Source of the DNA: Candidatus Woesearchaeota archaeon
GTDB lineage: Archaea > Nanobdellota > Nanobdellia > Woesearchaeales > DSVV01
Assembly (NCBI GenBank): GCA_018661705.1
Contig: JABJHR010000019.1
Span: 62,001-126,000 of the forward strand
Reading direction: 5' to 3'
DNA length: 64,000 nt
This document shows positions 1 to 9,248 of this stretch, in pieces (positions within the stretch are counted from its first letter, which is position 1; the number at the start of each line of letters is the position of its first letter). A model generated the notes under the pieces. It was not told where the DNA came from, made no database searches, and saw only the letters and a program-made list of their open reading frames with translations. The position numbers and the translations under genes are program-made.

Positions 1-617
1 GTATTATTTAATGAAATTTCAATGCTTGCATTATATGTATTGCCGGCATCTGCAACTAATGCAATTACAGAACCATTACCTAATGTGATGTTTCCACCAA
101 TTATTCCAACATTATCTGTTGCATTAACTTCAATTGTTATTGTTTCTCCCACATTTGCAGATATATTCCCTGTAATTCCTGTTATTAACGGGACTTCAAA
201 GTCTGTAAATGTAATATTAAGGTTTGTTGTTGCACTGTTCATTGTAACTGTAGAAGTTCCATTTCCGGTATTATTAAATCCAAGAATATTAAGGCTATCA
301 CTTAAAACATTACTACAAACCATTGTACACCTATAGCTGTGGTTAAAGTTAGGCGGGAATCCGGCCCCTGTTTCGGTTGTATATGTGGAATTAAAGTTAT
401 TATTTCTAAAAATACTACAATTAACACTTGTTGCATTTGCAACTGCACCCCCGTACTCATCAAAAACATAACCTTGAACATTACACAAACTTACATTTTC
501 CTCTGATTGAGAAAATACACCAACATCTCCAAATACATAAACACCATAAATAGAAATAAATGCAAAAGCTATTGCCATCAATACCTCTAATTTAATCCAT
601 CTCTTTTTTCTCTTCAT
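1..617 (-). CDS. Secreted/cell-surface protein with N-terminal signal/TM segment and Ig-like (Big-type) repeat, partial (continues past window start)
   Basis: Reverse-strand reading from ATG at 617: MKRKKRWIKLEVLMAIAFAFISIYGVYVFGDVGVFSQSEENVSLCNVQGYVFDEYGGAVANATSVNCSIF... then ...PLITGITGNISANVGETITIEVNATDNVGIIGGNITLGNGS...; open to the window edge, so absent from the complete-ORF track. Confidence 0.75.
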   Translation of the reverse strand, partial: MKRKKRWIKLEVLMAIAFAFISIYGVYVFGDVGVFSQSEENVSLCNVQGYVFDEYGGAVANATSVNCSIFRNNNFNSTYTTETGAGFPPNFNHSYRCTMVCSNVLSDSLNILGFNNTGNGTSTVTMNSATTNLNITFTDFEVPLITGITGNISANVGETITIEVNATDNVGIIGGNITLGNGSVIALVADAGNTYNASIEISLNN

Positions 618-781
618 TTATATATTAATTCTATTTATGGATCTATATAAAAGTTTCGAATAATAATTAAACTAATTTTTAATTTTATTCTTAATATTAT
701 TGTAAGTTTTATCTATTAATTATCATATAAATTACAATTTTCAACAAAATATATAAATTCATTACCTAATGATAATTTAAT

Positions 782-2098
782 ATGTATGATATAGTAATAG
801 GTAGGGATGAAGCAGACAAAAAAAAGTTTGGTTCAAAAGGTGTTATTCTTCTGGGTAAACATTATGTTCAAATGGGTAGAACTACATCTCTTAGTAACCC
901 CGTTTATCTTGATGTCACAAGAAGCCATGTTGTTTTTATTTGTGGGAAAAGAGGTTCTGGAAAATCTTATACAATGGGTGTAATTGCTGAAGGTGTTGCT
1001 GATCTTCCAGACGAAGTAAAGCAAAATATTTCTATTGTTATGCTTGACACAATGGGTGTTTATTGGACAATGAAATATCCCAATAAAAAAGATGAACTAT
1101 TACTTAAACAATGGGGGATGAGGCCTAAAGCATTAGATGTAAAAATTTATACTCCTGCTGGTTTTCATAATAAATTTCTTAAGCAAGGAATTCCAACTGA
1201 TGCACCATTTTCAATTAAACCAAATGAGCTAGATTCAACAGATTGGAGCCTAACCTTTGGTGTTTCTAAAACAGATCCTATTGGTGTTTTAATTGAACGA
1301 ATTATAAATACTCTAAAAAAAGAAAAACCAGAATATTCTATTGAAGATATTATTAAAAAAGTACGTTCAGATGATAGATCAGAGCAAGCAGTCAGGGATG
1401 CAGTTGAAAATCGTTTTTTGAATACTGAATCATGGGGGCTGTTTGATGAGAAAGGTACCTCGTTGCATGACCTTGCCAAAGGTGGCCAAGTTACTATTTT
1501 AGATGTTAGTTGTTATGCAACCGCCTCCAATGGATGGGAAATAAAAAATCTTGTTATTGGTTTAATTTCACAAAAACTATTTATTCAAAGAATGGTGGCA
1601 AGAAAAGATGAAGAATATCAACAAGTTCATTCATCTATCCATTCTTTTGGTGAAGAAAGTACAACAAAACAAGAAATGCCTTTAGTGTGGTTAGTTATTG
1701 ATGAAGCACATGAATTTTTACCCCATGATGGAAAAACAGCAGCAACAGATGCACTCATTACAATTTTAAGAGAAGGTCGTCAACCAGGAATTTCTCTCAT
1801 CCTAGCAACACAACAACCAGGGAAAATCCATACTGATGTTATGACACAAGCAGATACAGTAATCAGTCATAGAATTACAGCAAAATTAGATGTTGAAGCA
1901 CTAGGAATGTTAATGCAGAGTTATATGCGTGAAGGATTAACTGGAGAATTAGATAAATTGCCAGGGGCAAAAGGTTCTGCAATTATTTTTGATGATACAA
2001 ATGAACGAATGTATCCTTTAAGAATAAGACCAAGACTTACTTGGCATGGTGGTGAGTCACCAATTGCCATTCATAAAACAGAATCTAAATTAGAATAA
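782..2098 (+). CDS. HerA-like ATPase (DUF87 / FtsK-HerA superfamily)
   Basis: Walker A GKRGSGKSY, Walker B-like WLVIDEAHEFLP, HerA-like N-terminal barrel segment, LATQQPGKI motif. Confidence 0.85.
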   Translation: MYDIVIGRDEADKKKFGSKGVILLGKHYVQMGRTTSLSNPVYLDVTRSHVVFICGKRGSGKSYTMGVIAEGVADLPDEVKQNISIVMLDTMGVYWTMKYPNKKDELLLKQWGMRPKALDVKIYTPAGFHNKFLKQGIPTDAPFSIKPNELDSTDWSLTFGVSKTDPIGVLIERIINTLKKEKPEYSIEDIIKKVRSDDRSEQAVRDAVENRFLNTESWGLFDEKGTSLHDLAKGGQVTILDVSCYATASNGWEIKNLVIGLISQKLFIQRMVARKDEEYQQVHSSIHSFGEESTTKQEMPLVWLVIDEAHEFLPHDGKTAATDALITILREGRQPGISLILATQQPGKIHTDVMTQADTVISHRITAKLDVEALGMLMQSYMREGLTGELDKLPGAKGSAIIFDDTNERMYPLRIRPRLTWHGGESPIAIHKTESKLE

Positions 2099-2134
2099 TT
2101 TTTATGCTTTTTTTTCAAAATCATGCTTTCTAAA

Positions 2135-2800
2135 TTAAATAAAATTCATAACTTGCTCTAAACTTTTTATTACAAATTTTCCTTTTGTTTTTTCACTTCT
2201 ATCCACAAATAATGCATTAATTCCTATTTTTCTTGGTACTTCAAAATCAAATACTTTGTTATCACCAACATGCAACATTTCTTCTGGTTTAATTTTTAAT
2301 TTTTTTAGAATTAGTTTATAGATTTTTTCATCTTTCTTAATTGCTTCTAAATCATCTGTGGTGGAAATAATCTTATCAAAATATTGTTTTAAATTTTCAA
2401 CTTCCATTTTAAATTTAAGAAAATCTCTTGTTGAATGTGTAATTACAATCATTTTCTGTTTTTTGTGAAGTTTTTTTAATGTTGGAATGACGTCTTTGTA
2501 AACTTTTATCTTTTCTTTCATTCCTTCTAAAACTTGTTCATGATCTTCTTTTAAATCAAAGAATTTAAACCAATGTTTTGGTCTATACCAATTGGGGTGT
2601 GATTGTGGTGCTTTATAATATTCTTTTGTTACAAGTTCTTCTGCTTTTTTTATTGAAATCTTATGTTTTTTTGCATATAACTCTGGCAATACTTTATGCC
2701 AAAAGATTTTATCAAATGTGTTTTTATCTACTAATGTTCCATCAAGATCAAAAGAAATAATCTTTATGTTTTCAAATTTTTTATGATCCTTGATTTTCAT
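2135..2800 (-). CDS. HAD-superfamily hydrolase
   Basis: SFDLDGTLVD motif I, ITHSTRD motif II, HVGDNKVFDFEVPRKIGI motif IV. Confidence 0.85.
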   Translation of the reverse strand: MKIKDHKKFENIKIISFDLDGTLVDKNTFDKIFWHKVLPELYAKKHKISIKKAEELVTKEYYKAPQSHPNWYRPKHWFKFFDLKEDHEQVLEGMKEKIKVYKDVIPTLKKLHKKQKMIVITHSTRDFLKFKMEVENLKQYFDKIISTTDDLEAIKKDEKIYKLILKKLKIKPEEMLHVGDNKVFDFEVPRKIGINALFVDRSEKTKGKFVIKSLEQVMNFI

Positions 2801-2830
2801 TTTAATCTCTTCTTAGAATAGTTTATTTAA

Positions 2831-3292
2831 TTATTTTTTATTCTTTGTTCGTAAATTCTCAATAACTTCTTTAAAGTTATCAATGTCTTCGAAATCTTTG
2901 TAAACAGAAGCAAATCTAATGTATGCGACTTTATCTAACTTTTTAAGTTTTCGCATAATTAATTCACCAATAACTTTACTTTTTATTTCAGTAGTTTTCA
3001 TATTTTTAAGACGTTGTTCAATATAATCAGAAATCTCCTCTATCTCGCTCATTGAAACTTTTCTTTTTTCACATGCTCTCATAATTCCTTTTTTGACTTT
3101 TTCTTTATCAAATTGTTCTCTTCTATTATCTTTTTTTAGAATTAATATATTGCTCATCTCAACCCTTTCATAAGTTGTAAATCTTTTGCCACATTTTAAA
3201 CATTCTCTTCTTCTTCTAGTAACTAAGAATTCTTCTGTTTCTCTTTTATCAACAACTTTTGTTTCTTGACATTGACAAAATGGACATTTCAA
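2831..3292 (-). CDS. nrdR: Transcriptional repressor NrdR (Zn ribbon + ATP-cone)
   Basis: MKCPFCQCQETKVVDKRETEEFLVTRRRRECLKCGKRFTTYERVE plus ATP-cone region. Confidence 0.9.
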   Translation of the reverse strand: MKCPFCQCQETKVVDKRETEEFLVTRRRRECLKCGKRFTTYERVEMSNILILKKDNRREQFDKEKVKKGIMRACEKRKVSMSEIEEISDYIEQRLKNMKTTEIKSKVIGELIMRKLKKLDKVAYIRFASVYKDFEDIDNFKEVIENLRTKNKK

Positions 3293-3343
3293 TATATTCG
3301 ACCCCTTGTGTTATTGTTATACAATATCTTGTGTTATTTGTAT

Positions 3344-4021
3344 TTAAATGTTATGGTTCTTTTTTTGCATATTATGTTTTTTAATTACCTTCTCTCCAAT
3401 TATTCCAACAACCACAAAGACAGCTGAAACAATTAAAGTAATAACTATAATCCTCATAAACATTTCCTGCCAAAATAGATCAGGATATAAATTAACTAGT
3501 AAATTAGTTTTTGGATCCATTAACCACAAATCATTAGAAAATAATATCTTATGAAACTTAATAAAAAACCAATCAAAGTTTCTACTGAACAAATATAATA
3601 TCAATATCATTGTTGCATTAATAATCCCGCTTATCCAAACAGCTTTTGCTAAAAATTTATCAATTATTCTCTTGTGTATATAATGCAAATATAAAAACAA
3701 CAAACCAATAATTCCCACAATAAAATAAGAGTAGTAGTTTACACTTCTAAGTATTTTTTTAACATCATTAAGATGCAATATGTCCTGTTGGGATAAACTT
3801 TCAGATCCTGTTGAAGATTTTTTTGTTAATAAAAATTTCATAATTCCATCGTGTTCATCATTAACAAAGGTTTTGTTATACTCTGCATAAACACCTTGTT
3901 TATTAAACTGCTTTTCATAAAAATTCTTATTATATAGAACAGATTTATAACTAAAAAGAAAAATAAGATTAGAAAGTACAAAAATCAAAATAAGTAATGT
4001 TATCAAATCTCTTTTTTCCAT
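3344..4021 (-). CDS. Uncharacterised membrane protein (4 predicted TM)
   Basis: Several hydrophobic segments (LITLLILIFVLSNLIFLFS, YYSYFIVGIIGLLFLYLHYI, etc.). Confidence 0.6.
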   Translation of the reverse strand: MEKRDLITLLILIFVLSNLIFLFSYKSVLYNKNFYEKQFNKQGVYAEYNKTFVNDEHDGIMKFLLTKKSSTGSESLSQQDILHLNDVKKILRSVNYYSYFIVGIIGLLFLYLHYIHKRIIDKFLAKAVWISGIINATMILILYLFSRNFDWFFIKFHKILFSNDLWLMDPKTNLLVNLYPDLFWQEMFMRIIVITLIVSAVFVVVGIIGEKVIKKHNMQKKNHNI

Positions 4022-4065
4022 CTTTTTTAAGTTTTAATTGTTATGACTTTTAATCAAATACAATT

Positions 4066-5859
4066 TTATGAATAATAATATCTTCCTTTATTTTTTTGTT
4101 CTCTATCTTTTACTGAATTTTCTTTATTTATCCTTGGTCTTCCTGAAAACTCATCTCTTCTCATTGTAATATTAACTTCTTTCAATAATTTATTCATACC
4201 TTCTTCCATGATAAATGGCCCTGTTGCCAAACCTTTAACAGCTGGTTCTCCTTCAAACACCATTAATTTTTCACTTAAATAATCTAAGAATAATAAGTCA
4301 TGATCAACAACTAAAATACTAATTCCTCTTAAATAAGCAAGATTAGATACTATTTTAGATAACACCAATCTCTGTTCTACATCTAAATATGCACTTGGCT
4401 CATCTAGTAATACAAGATTACAATCTTTTGAAAGTGCTTCTGCAATTGCTACTCTTTGTAATTCGCCACCTGATAATTGATTAATTTGTTTTTCTAACAA
4501 TGGTTCAATCTCTAAGGGCTTAATAACATCGCTCTTGTGTTTTTTTAATGCATTCGCCAATACAACCATTACTAATTCTGTTGAATCTGAGTTTAGATAC
4601 TGTGGCTTATAACTTACTTTGACATTAAGATCCACCCTACAATTGTCTGGTTTTTTAACGCCCGCTAATAATTTAACAAAACTAGTTTTACCAATTCCAT
4701 TTTCTCCAACAATTCCTATTATTTCTTTTCTATAAATTATTCCACCATTACTTTCAAGTTGAAATTTTCCAAACTTTTTACTTAGTTTTGGCCACTCTGT
4801 TAATTTTGTACCTTCTTTTTTCTCTACTGGGCTTTTAATTTCAAACTCTATTTTTTTATCTCTAAATCTAACATTTTCATCTCTAAGATATCCTTCTAGA
4901 TAAGTATTAATTCCATTTTTTGTAGCTCTTGGTAATGCTACTACTCCAAACCCACCTTGTTTACCATACATTATGTGGATTGTATCAGTCATATAATCTA
5001 ATGCAATAAGATCATGTTCAATAACTAAAACAGCTGTGTTTTCATCTGCCATTTCTCTTATGTACTTAGAAACTTTCAGACGTTGTTTTATATCTAAATA
5101 AGAAGTTGGTTCATCAAACACATATAAATTTGCTTTTTTAATAATTGTTGCTGCAATCGCTACTCTCTGTAATTCTCCACCAGAAATATCTTTTATGTCA
5201 CTATCTAAAATTTTTCCTAATTCAAATAATTCAACAATCTCATCCATCTTGTTTAGTTGGTCTGCCTTTTTTAGCAATTCTCCAACTTTTCCTTTTGCAG
5301 TTTTAGGAATAAGATCTACATTTTGTGGTTTATAGCTAATTGTTATTTCTCCTGCCTTTACTTTTTCAAAAAAAGATTGTGTTTCAGTTCCTTTAAAGAA
5401 TGAGATCATTTCTTCATAAGTTGCAGATTTATCTTTTGTTTTATTAGATTCATTATTATCTTTTTCTGAGATTTTACCTAAGTTTGGTTTTAAAACACCA
5501 GCTAATATTTTTATTGCAGTTGATTTTCCAATTCCGTTTCTTCCAATAATTCCAACAACTTTGCCCATGATTGGTGTTGGTAGTGAATATAATGCAAAAC
5601 CATTTTCTCCAAACCTATGAATTGGTAATTCTTTTAGTGATTCAGGCAGATTAATAATATCAATAGCATCAAAAGGACATTTAGCCGTACAAATACCACA
5701 ACCTATGCAAAGTTCTTCAGTAATTTGTGCTTTTCCAGTTGACCCTGTAATTATACATTCTTTATCTTGTCTGTTTACTGGGCAGACCCTTTTACACAAA
5801 AAATCCCCGCATTCACTTGAATTACATTTATCTTTCTTGATGATTGCTATTCTAACCAT
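4066..5859 (-). CDS. Ribosome recycling factor ABCE1 / RNase L inhibitor homologue
   Basis: N-terminal 2x[4Fe-4S] domain (CNSSECGDFLCKRVCPVNRQ; CIGCGICTAKCPFDAIDIINLP), twin ABC ATPase cassettes with ISGGELQRVAIA and LSGGELQRVAIA. Confidence 0.97.
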   Translation of the reverse strand: MVRIAIIKKDKCNSSECGDFLCKRVCPVNRQDKECIITGSTGKAQITEELCIGCGICTAKCPFDAIDIINLPESLKELPIHRFGENGFALYSLPTPIMGKVVGIIGRNGIGKSTAIKILAGVLKPNLGKISEKDNNESNKTKDKSATYEEMISFFKGTETQSFFEKVKAGEITISYKPQNVDLIPKTAKGKVGELLKKADQLNKMDEIVELFELGKILDSDIKDISGGELQRVAIAATIIKKANLYVFDEPTSYLDIKQRLKVSKYIREMADENTAVLVIEHDLIALDYMTDTIHIMYGKQGGFGVVALPRATKNGINTYLEGYLRDENVRFRDKKIEFEIKSPVEKKEGTKLTEWPKLSKKFGKFQLESNGGIIYRKEIIGIVGENGIGKTSFVKLLAGVKKPDNCRVDLNVKVSYKPQYLNSDSTELVMVVLANALKKHKSDVIKPLEIEPLLEKQINQLSGGELQRVAIAEALSKDCNLVLLDEPSAYLDVEQRLVLSKIVSNLAYLRGISILVVDHDLLFLDYLSEKLMVFEGEPAVKGLATGPFIMEEGMNKLLKEVNITMRRDEFSGRPRINKENSVKDREQKNKGRYYYS

Positions 5860-5912
5860 AATCCCAAGATAAAAGGGAAATATATATAAAGGTTGTGCCG
5901 TTATTTAGGGGT

Positions 5913-6074
5913 ATGAAATGTGACATTTGTAAGAAAAAAGTTGGTGAAACCTTTCTAAACAAGCCTTTAGGTACTTATGTCTATGATGAGAAAAATAAGA
6001 AAAGACTAGTTTGTTTTGAGTGTGAATCTAGGTATAAAAGCGATAAAACAAAGATATTAGAAGCAATGAGTTAA
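5913..6074 (+). CDS. Small zinc-ribbon protein (53 aa)
   Basis: MKCDICKKKVGETFLNKPLGTYVYDEKNKKRLVCFECESRYKSDKTKILEAMS; paired CxxC knuckles; below ORF-track size cutoff. Confidence 0.65.
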   Translation: MKCDICKKKVGETFLNKPLGTYVYDEKNKKRLVCFECESRYKSDKTKILEAMS

Positions 6075-6245
6075 ATAATTAGTTTTAAGTAATAAGTTCT
6101 AAGTTTGAAGTTGGTTATATATAAGTAATTATCAGTTGTTGGTAAACTAAGAACTAATCTACTACAAACCCACTTCTTACTTAATACTTCCAACTAAGAA
6201 CTATATAATTAGATTTTTATACAACTTCCTTCTTCTTTATTTTAT

Positions 6246-6344
6246 GCCCCTGTAGCATAGTCGCTATTGCGGTTGACTCGTATATGCAACCAGAGATTTG
6301 CAATAAGAAATCAACAGGTCGTGAGTTCAAGTCTCACCAGGGGC
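6246..6344 (+). tRNA. tRNA-Thr(CGT) with ~27-nt intron at canonical 37/38 position (intron about 6283..6309)
   Basis: Acceptor GCCCCTG/CAGGGGC, D-arm TAGCATAGTCGCTATTGC, anticodon stem GTTGA/TCAAC, T-arm GTGAGTTCAAGTCTCAC, T discriminator; exons total 72 nt, the same as the second tRNA-Thr at 15358. Confidence 0.88.
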
Positions 6345-6359
6345 TTCTTTTCTTAAACC

Positions 6360-6367
6360 TTTATAAA
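6360..6367 (+). promoter_or_regulatory. TATA box for the radical SAM gene (probably leaderless)
   Basis: TTTATAAA about 26-30 nt upstream of the ATG at 6390. Confidence 0.5.
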
Positions 6368-6389
6368 CCCAACATCTTTTCTTAGGATA

Positions 6390-7409
6390 ATGCAATCTAA
6401 ATTAGATGATTTACCACAATTAATGAAACAAGCAAATAAGGTTTATCTAGATAATTTTCCAGCTGTAACTAACTTTGAAAGGGCGATATTCTTTAGTTGG
6501 TATTGTGATATTCGAGATTGTAAATTTTGTTATATGTCAACCCAGCCAAAGGATCAAGAATTTAAGCAAAAAGGAAGAAGAACAACTGAAAGTTTGCTTG
6601 CTGAAACATTACTTATCAAACATTTGAAATGGGATTTTGGTTTTCTTTCAGGTGGAAAGGGAGCATATGATTCTGATGATTTTGTTGAATTAGTTAAAAA
6701 AATTCATATTGTTTTAGGTGAGAAAATTTGGATTAATATTGGGCCATTAAAGAAAGAAGAGTTAAAGCAACTTCAACCTTATGTTAAGGGGGTTGTTGGT
6801 AGTATTGAAACAGTTAACAAAAAAGTTCATGATTTTGTATGTCCATCTAAACCAATTGAACCATATTTAGAAATGTTTCAAGAATCAACTAAATTAGGTA
6901 TGGACAATGCAATTACAATTATTCTAGGTTTAGGAGAAACTGAAGATGATTTTCCTGCTTTGAAAGAAATGATTGAAAAACATAATATTTCCAAAATTCA
7001 TTTTTATGGCTTAAACCCACATAAAGATACATCTTTTGAAGATTCTGAACCACCAACAAAACAATATCAGGCATGGTGGATTGCTAAAACTAGGATAGAA
7101 TGTCCTAAAATTGATATTCAAATGGGTATTTGGGAAGATCGGGTTAACAGAGTTTCTTATTTGTTAGATGCAGGTGCAAATTCCATTAGTAAATATCCTG
7201 CATTAAAGGTTTTTGGCAAAGAATCAGCATATGAAATTGAAAAAGAATGTCAAAAGGCAAGAAGAACAATGAGGGGCACCTTAACAAAACTTCCAAAAAT
7301 AGATTGGGATATGGCAGTTGAAGAATTAACTTTAGATCAAGAACTAAAATCCAAAATTAAAATAAAGCTTAAATTATACTTGAAGAAAATGGAGAAAAAT
7401 CTAAAATGA
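6390..7409 (+). CDS. Radical SAM protein, biotin-synthase-related, unusual CX4CX2C motif
   Basis: WYCDIRDCKFCYMSTQPK; GGKGAYDSDDFVELVKKI; LGLGETEDDF. Confidence 0.8.
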   Translation: MQSKLDDLPQLMKQANKVYLDNFPAVTNFERAIFFSWYCDIRDCKFCYMSTQPKDQEFKQKGRRTTESLLAETLLIKHLKWDFGFLSGGKGAYDSDDFVELVKKIHIVLGEKIWINIGPLKKEELKQLQPYVKGVVGSIETVNKKVHDFVCPSKPIEPYLEMFQESTKLGMDNAITIILGLGETEDDFPALKEMIEKHNISKIHFYGLNPHKDTSFEDSEPPTKQYQAWWIAKTRIECPKIDIQMGIWEDRVNRVSYLLDAGANSISKYPALKVFGKESAYEIEKECQKARRTMRGTLTKLPKIDWDMAVEELTLDQELKSKIKIKLKLYLKKMEKNLK

Positions 7410-8119
7410 ATCATGAAGAAATTACGAAAAAGATTGTATCTCAAATCCAAGATTATTTTAATAAATCAAACATCACAAAGGCAGTAATAGGATTAAGCGG
7501 TGGTATTGATAGTACATTGGCTGCAAAATTATGCATTTTGGCATTAGGTAAAGAAAATGTAATTGGTGTGTTAATGCCTGAAATAGGGTTATCAAAACAA
7601 CAAAATATTGATGATGCTAGGGAATTTGCAGAAAAAGAAGATATCAAATATTTGTTACAACCAATTAACAAAATGCTGGATAGTTATGATTTAAACATTC
7701 CAATAAATGAACTTGCCAAAACTAATCTTAAACCAAGGATTAGGGCAAATATACTTTTCAGTTATGCTAATACTTTTAATGCTTTAGTTATTGGGACTGC
7801 TAATAAATCTGAAGTAATGGTTGGTTATGGTACTAAATATGGGGATCTTGCTTGTGATCTTTTTGTCATAGGTGATCTTTACAAAACAGAAGTTTTTGCA
7901 CTTTCTAAACATCTTAAAATTCCAGAAAACATAATCACTAAAGTTCCAACTGCTGAGCTTATTGAAGGCCAAACAGATGAACAAGAATTAGGTATCACAT
8001 ATGAAAAATTAGATCAGCAATTAATTAACAGGCAATTATCAAAAGATGTAGTTGAAAGAGTTAGAAAGAACGAACATAAAAGAAAGTATCCTTTTATGGT
8101 TAAAGTAAGAGATAACTGA
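7406..8119 (+). CDS. nadE: NH3-dependent NAD+ synthetase
   Basis: IGLSGGIDSTLAAKL P-loop motif, GTANKSEVMVGYGTKYGDLACD; overlaps upstream gene by 4 bp. Confidence 0.93.
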   Translation: MNHEEITKKIVSQIQDYFNKSNITKAVIGLSGGIDSTLAAKLCILALGKENVIGVLMPEIGLSKQQNIDDAREFAEKEDIKYLLQPINKMLDSYDLNIPINELAKTNLKPRIRANILFSYANTFNALVIGTANKSEVMVGYGTKYGDLACDLFVIGDLYKTEVFALSKHLKIPENIITKVPTAELIEGQTDEQELGITYEKLDQQLINRQLSKDVVERVRKNEHKRKYPFMVKVRDN

Positions 8120-8148
8120 TTTTGTTTTAATTCTTCTAATTTAACTTC

Positions 8149-8562
8149 TTAATTTCTTACATATCCATCATGTTCAACATAGGTATCTAATCCTTCAATA
8201 TGGCTAATCTTTGTTCTTCTTCTTAGCCATTCTTTAAATTCTGTGTCTATTTTTATACCTTCTCTAATAAGGTCTTTTTTCATTTTTTCATATAGTTCTT
8301 TTCCTTTTTTATCAAAATCTGTTAATATGATTATCTCCTTTTTGCCTGCATTTTTTCCTGAGTTTTCTTGAAATGCATTAACAATTCCTACAATCTTTTC
8401 AACAGTTTCAAACAATCCTTTGCCATCATTTATGACAACTATTTTGTTTGTTACACCTATGTTCTCTAATGCTTTTTTGTCATATGGTCCCTCAACTATT
8501 ATGACTTTTTTGGACTTAACAACTTCTCCAATCCAATCAATTAATGATTCAATTTTTTTCAT
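8149..8562 (-). CDS. Toprim-domain protein (small primase-like)
   Basis: VIIVEGPYDKKALENIG ... IIILTDFDKKGKEL Toprim motifs. Track start is 8595, but ATG at 8562 with upstream GGTGA is more plausible because 8595 lies in the palindrome array. Confidence 0.8.
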   Translation of the reverse strand: MKKIESLIDWIGEVVKSKKVIIVEGPYDKKALENIGVTNKIVVINDGKGLFETVEKIVGIVNAFQENSGKNAGKKEIIILTDFDKKGKELYEKMKKDLIREGIKIDTEFKEWLRRRTKISHIEGLDTYVEHDGYVRN

Positions 8563-8580
8563 GATTTCACCTTTAAACCC

Positions 8581-8640
8581 CGTTGCAATGGGCATTATAA
8601 TGCCTTATTTGTCGTCGACATTGCAATGGCCATTGCAATG
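8581..8640. repeat. Four 10-bp palindromic units (CATTRYAATG type) in two pairs, each spaced 12 bp start-to-start
   Basis: CGTTGCAATG GG CATTATAATG ... CATTGCAATG GC CATTGCAATG at 8581, 8593, 8619, 8631. Confidence 0.9.
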
Positions 8641-8673
8641 CATAAATTTTCTGGTAATTTGATTTAATCTATT

Positions 8674-9147
8674 TCAGTGAAGTTCAAAATAAGGGTCATT
8701 AAAGTAATCCATCAATATTTTATTATGATCAAAGCATAGCATTGGAATTTCATTTTCCATAACTATTTTTGCTTCTTTTGCATCATCTCCTGCTTTTAGA
8801 TTTCCTTTTCCTTCAGCAACAAAAGTGATACTTATGCAATGAAGTCTATTATCTCTTTTTGGATCAGAATATGCTTTCAATTGTTTAACAATTTCAATAT
8901 CAAGATTAGTTTCTTCTTTTGCTTCTCTTATTGCCGCGTTTTCTGCACTTTCTCCATAATCTATAAAACCACCAGGCAAACTCCAACCATAAGGAGGATA
9001 TTTTCTTTTAACCAAAACAATGCCTCCTTTGTGTCTAATTATGATATCTACTGATACATGCGGAGTTTTAATCTTATCTCTCCAATCCCCTTTTTCACTA
9101 CTCTCTTCTGTACTATTTGCCTTATTGTTTTCCATACTATTTTCCAT
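8674..9147 (-). CDS. NUDIX hydrolase
   Basis: Nudix box GGFIDYGESAENAAIREAKEETNLDI. Confidence 0.93.
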   Translation of the reverse strand: MENSMENNKANSTEESSEKGDWRDKIKTPHVSVDIIIRHKGGIVLVKRKYPPYGWSLPGGFIDYGESAENAAIREAKEETNLDIEIVKQLKAYSDPKRDNRLHCISITFVAEGKGNLKAGDDAKEAKIVMENEIPMLCFDHNKILMDYFNDPYFELH

Positions 9148-9248
9148 ACTTAAACAGCAAACCTTTTAAACGCTTAAAATTCCCTTTTTCTATTGACTAA
9201 AGGTATATTACATAAAACCATTAATCCATTTATGGAATTTTTGCGTGT

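Noticed and set aside
22-336. + strand 104-aa ORF
   Set aside because: Antisense to the convincing minus-strand secreted protein frame; composition typical of an antisense shadow
8563-8595. Upstream Toprim start at 8595 (MPIATGFKGEI...)
   Set aside because: Extra codons come from the palindrome array; ATG at 8562 has a GGTGA Shine-Dalgarno-like sequence
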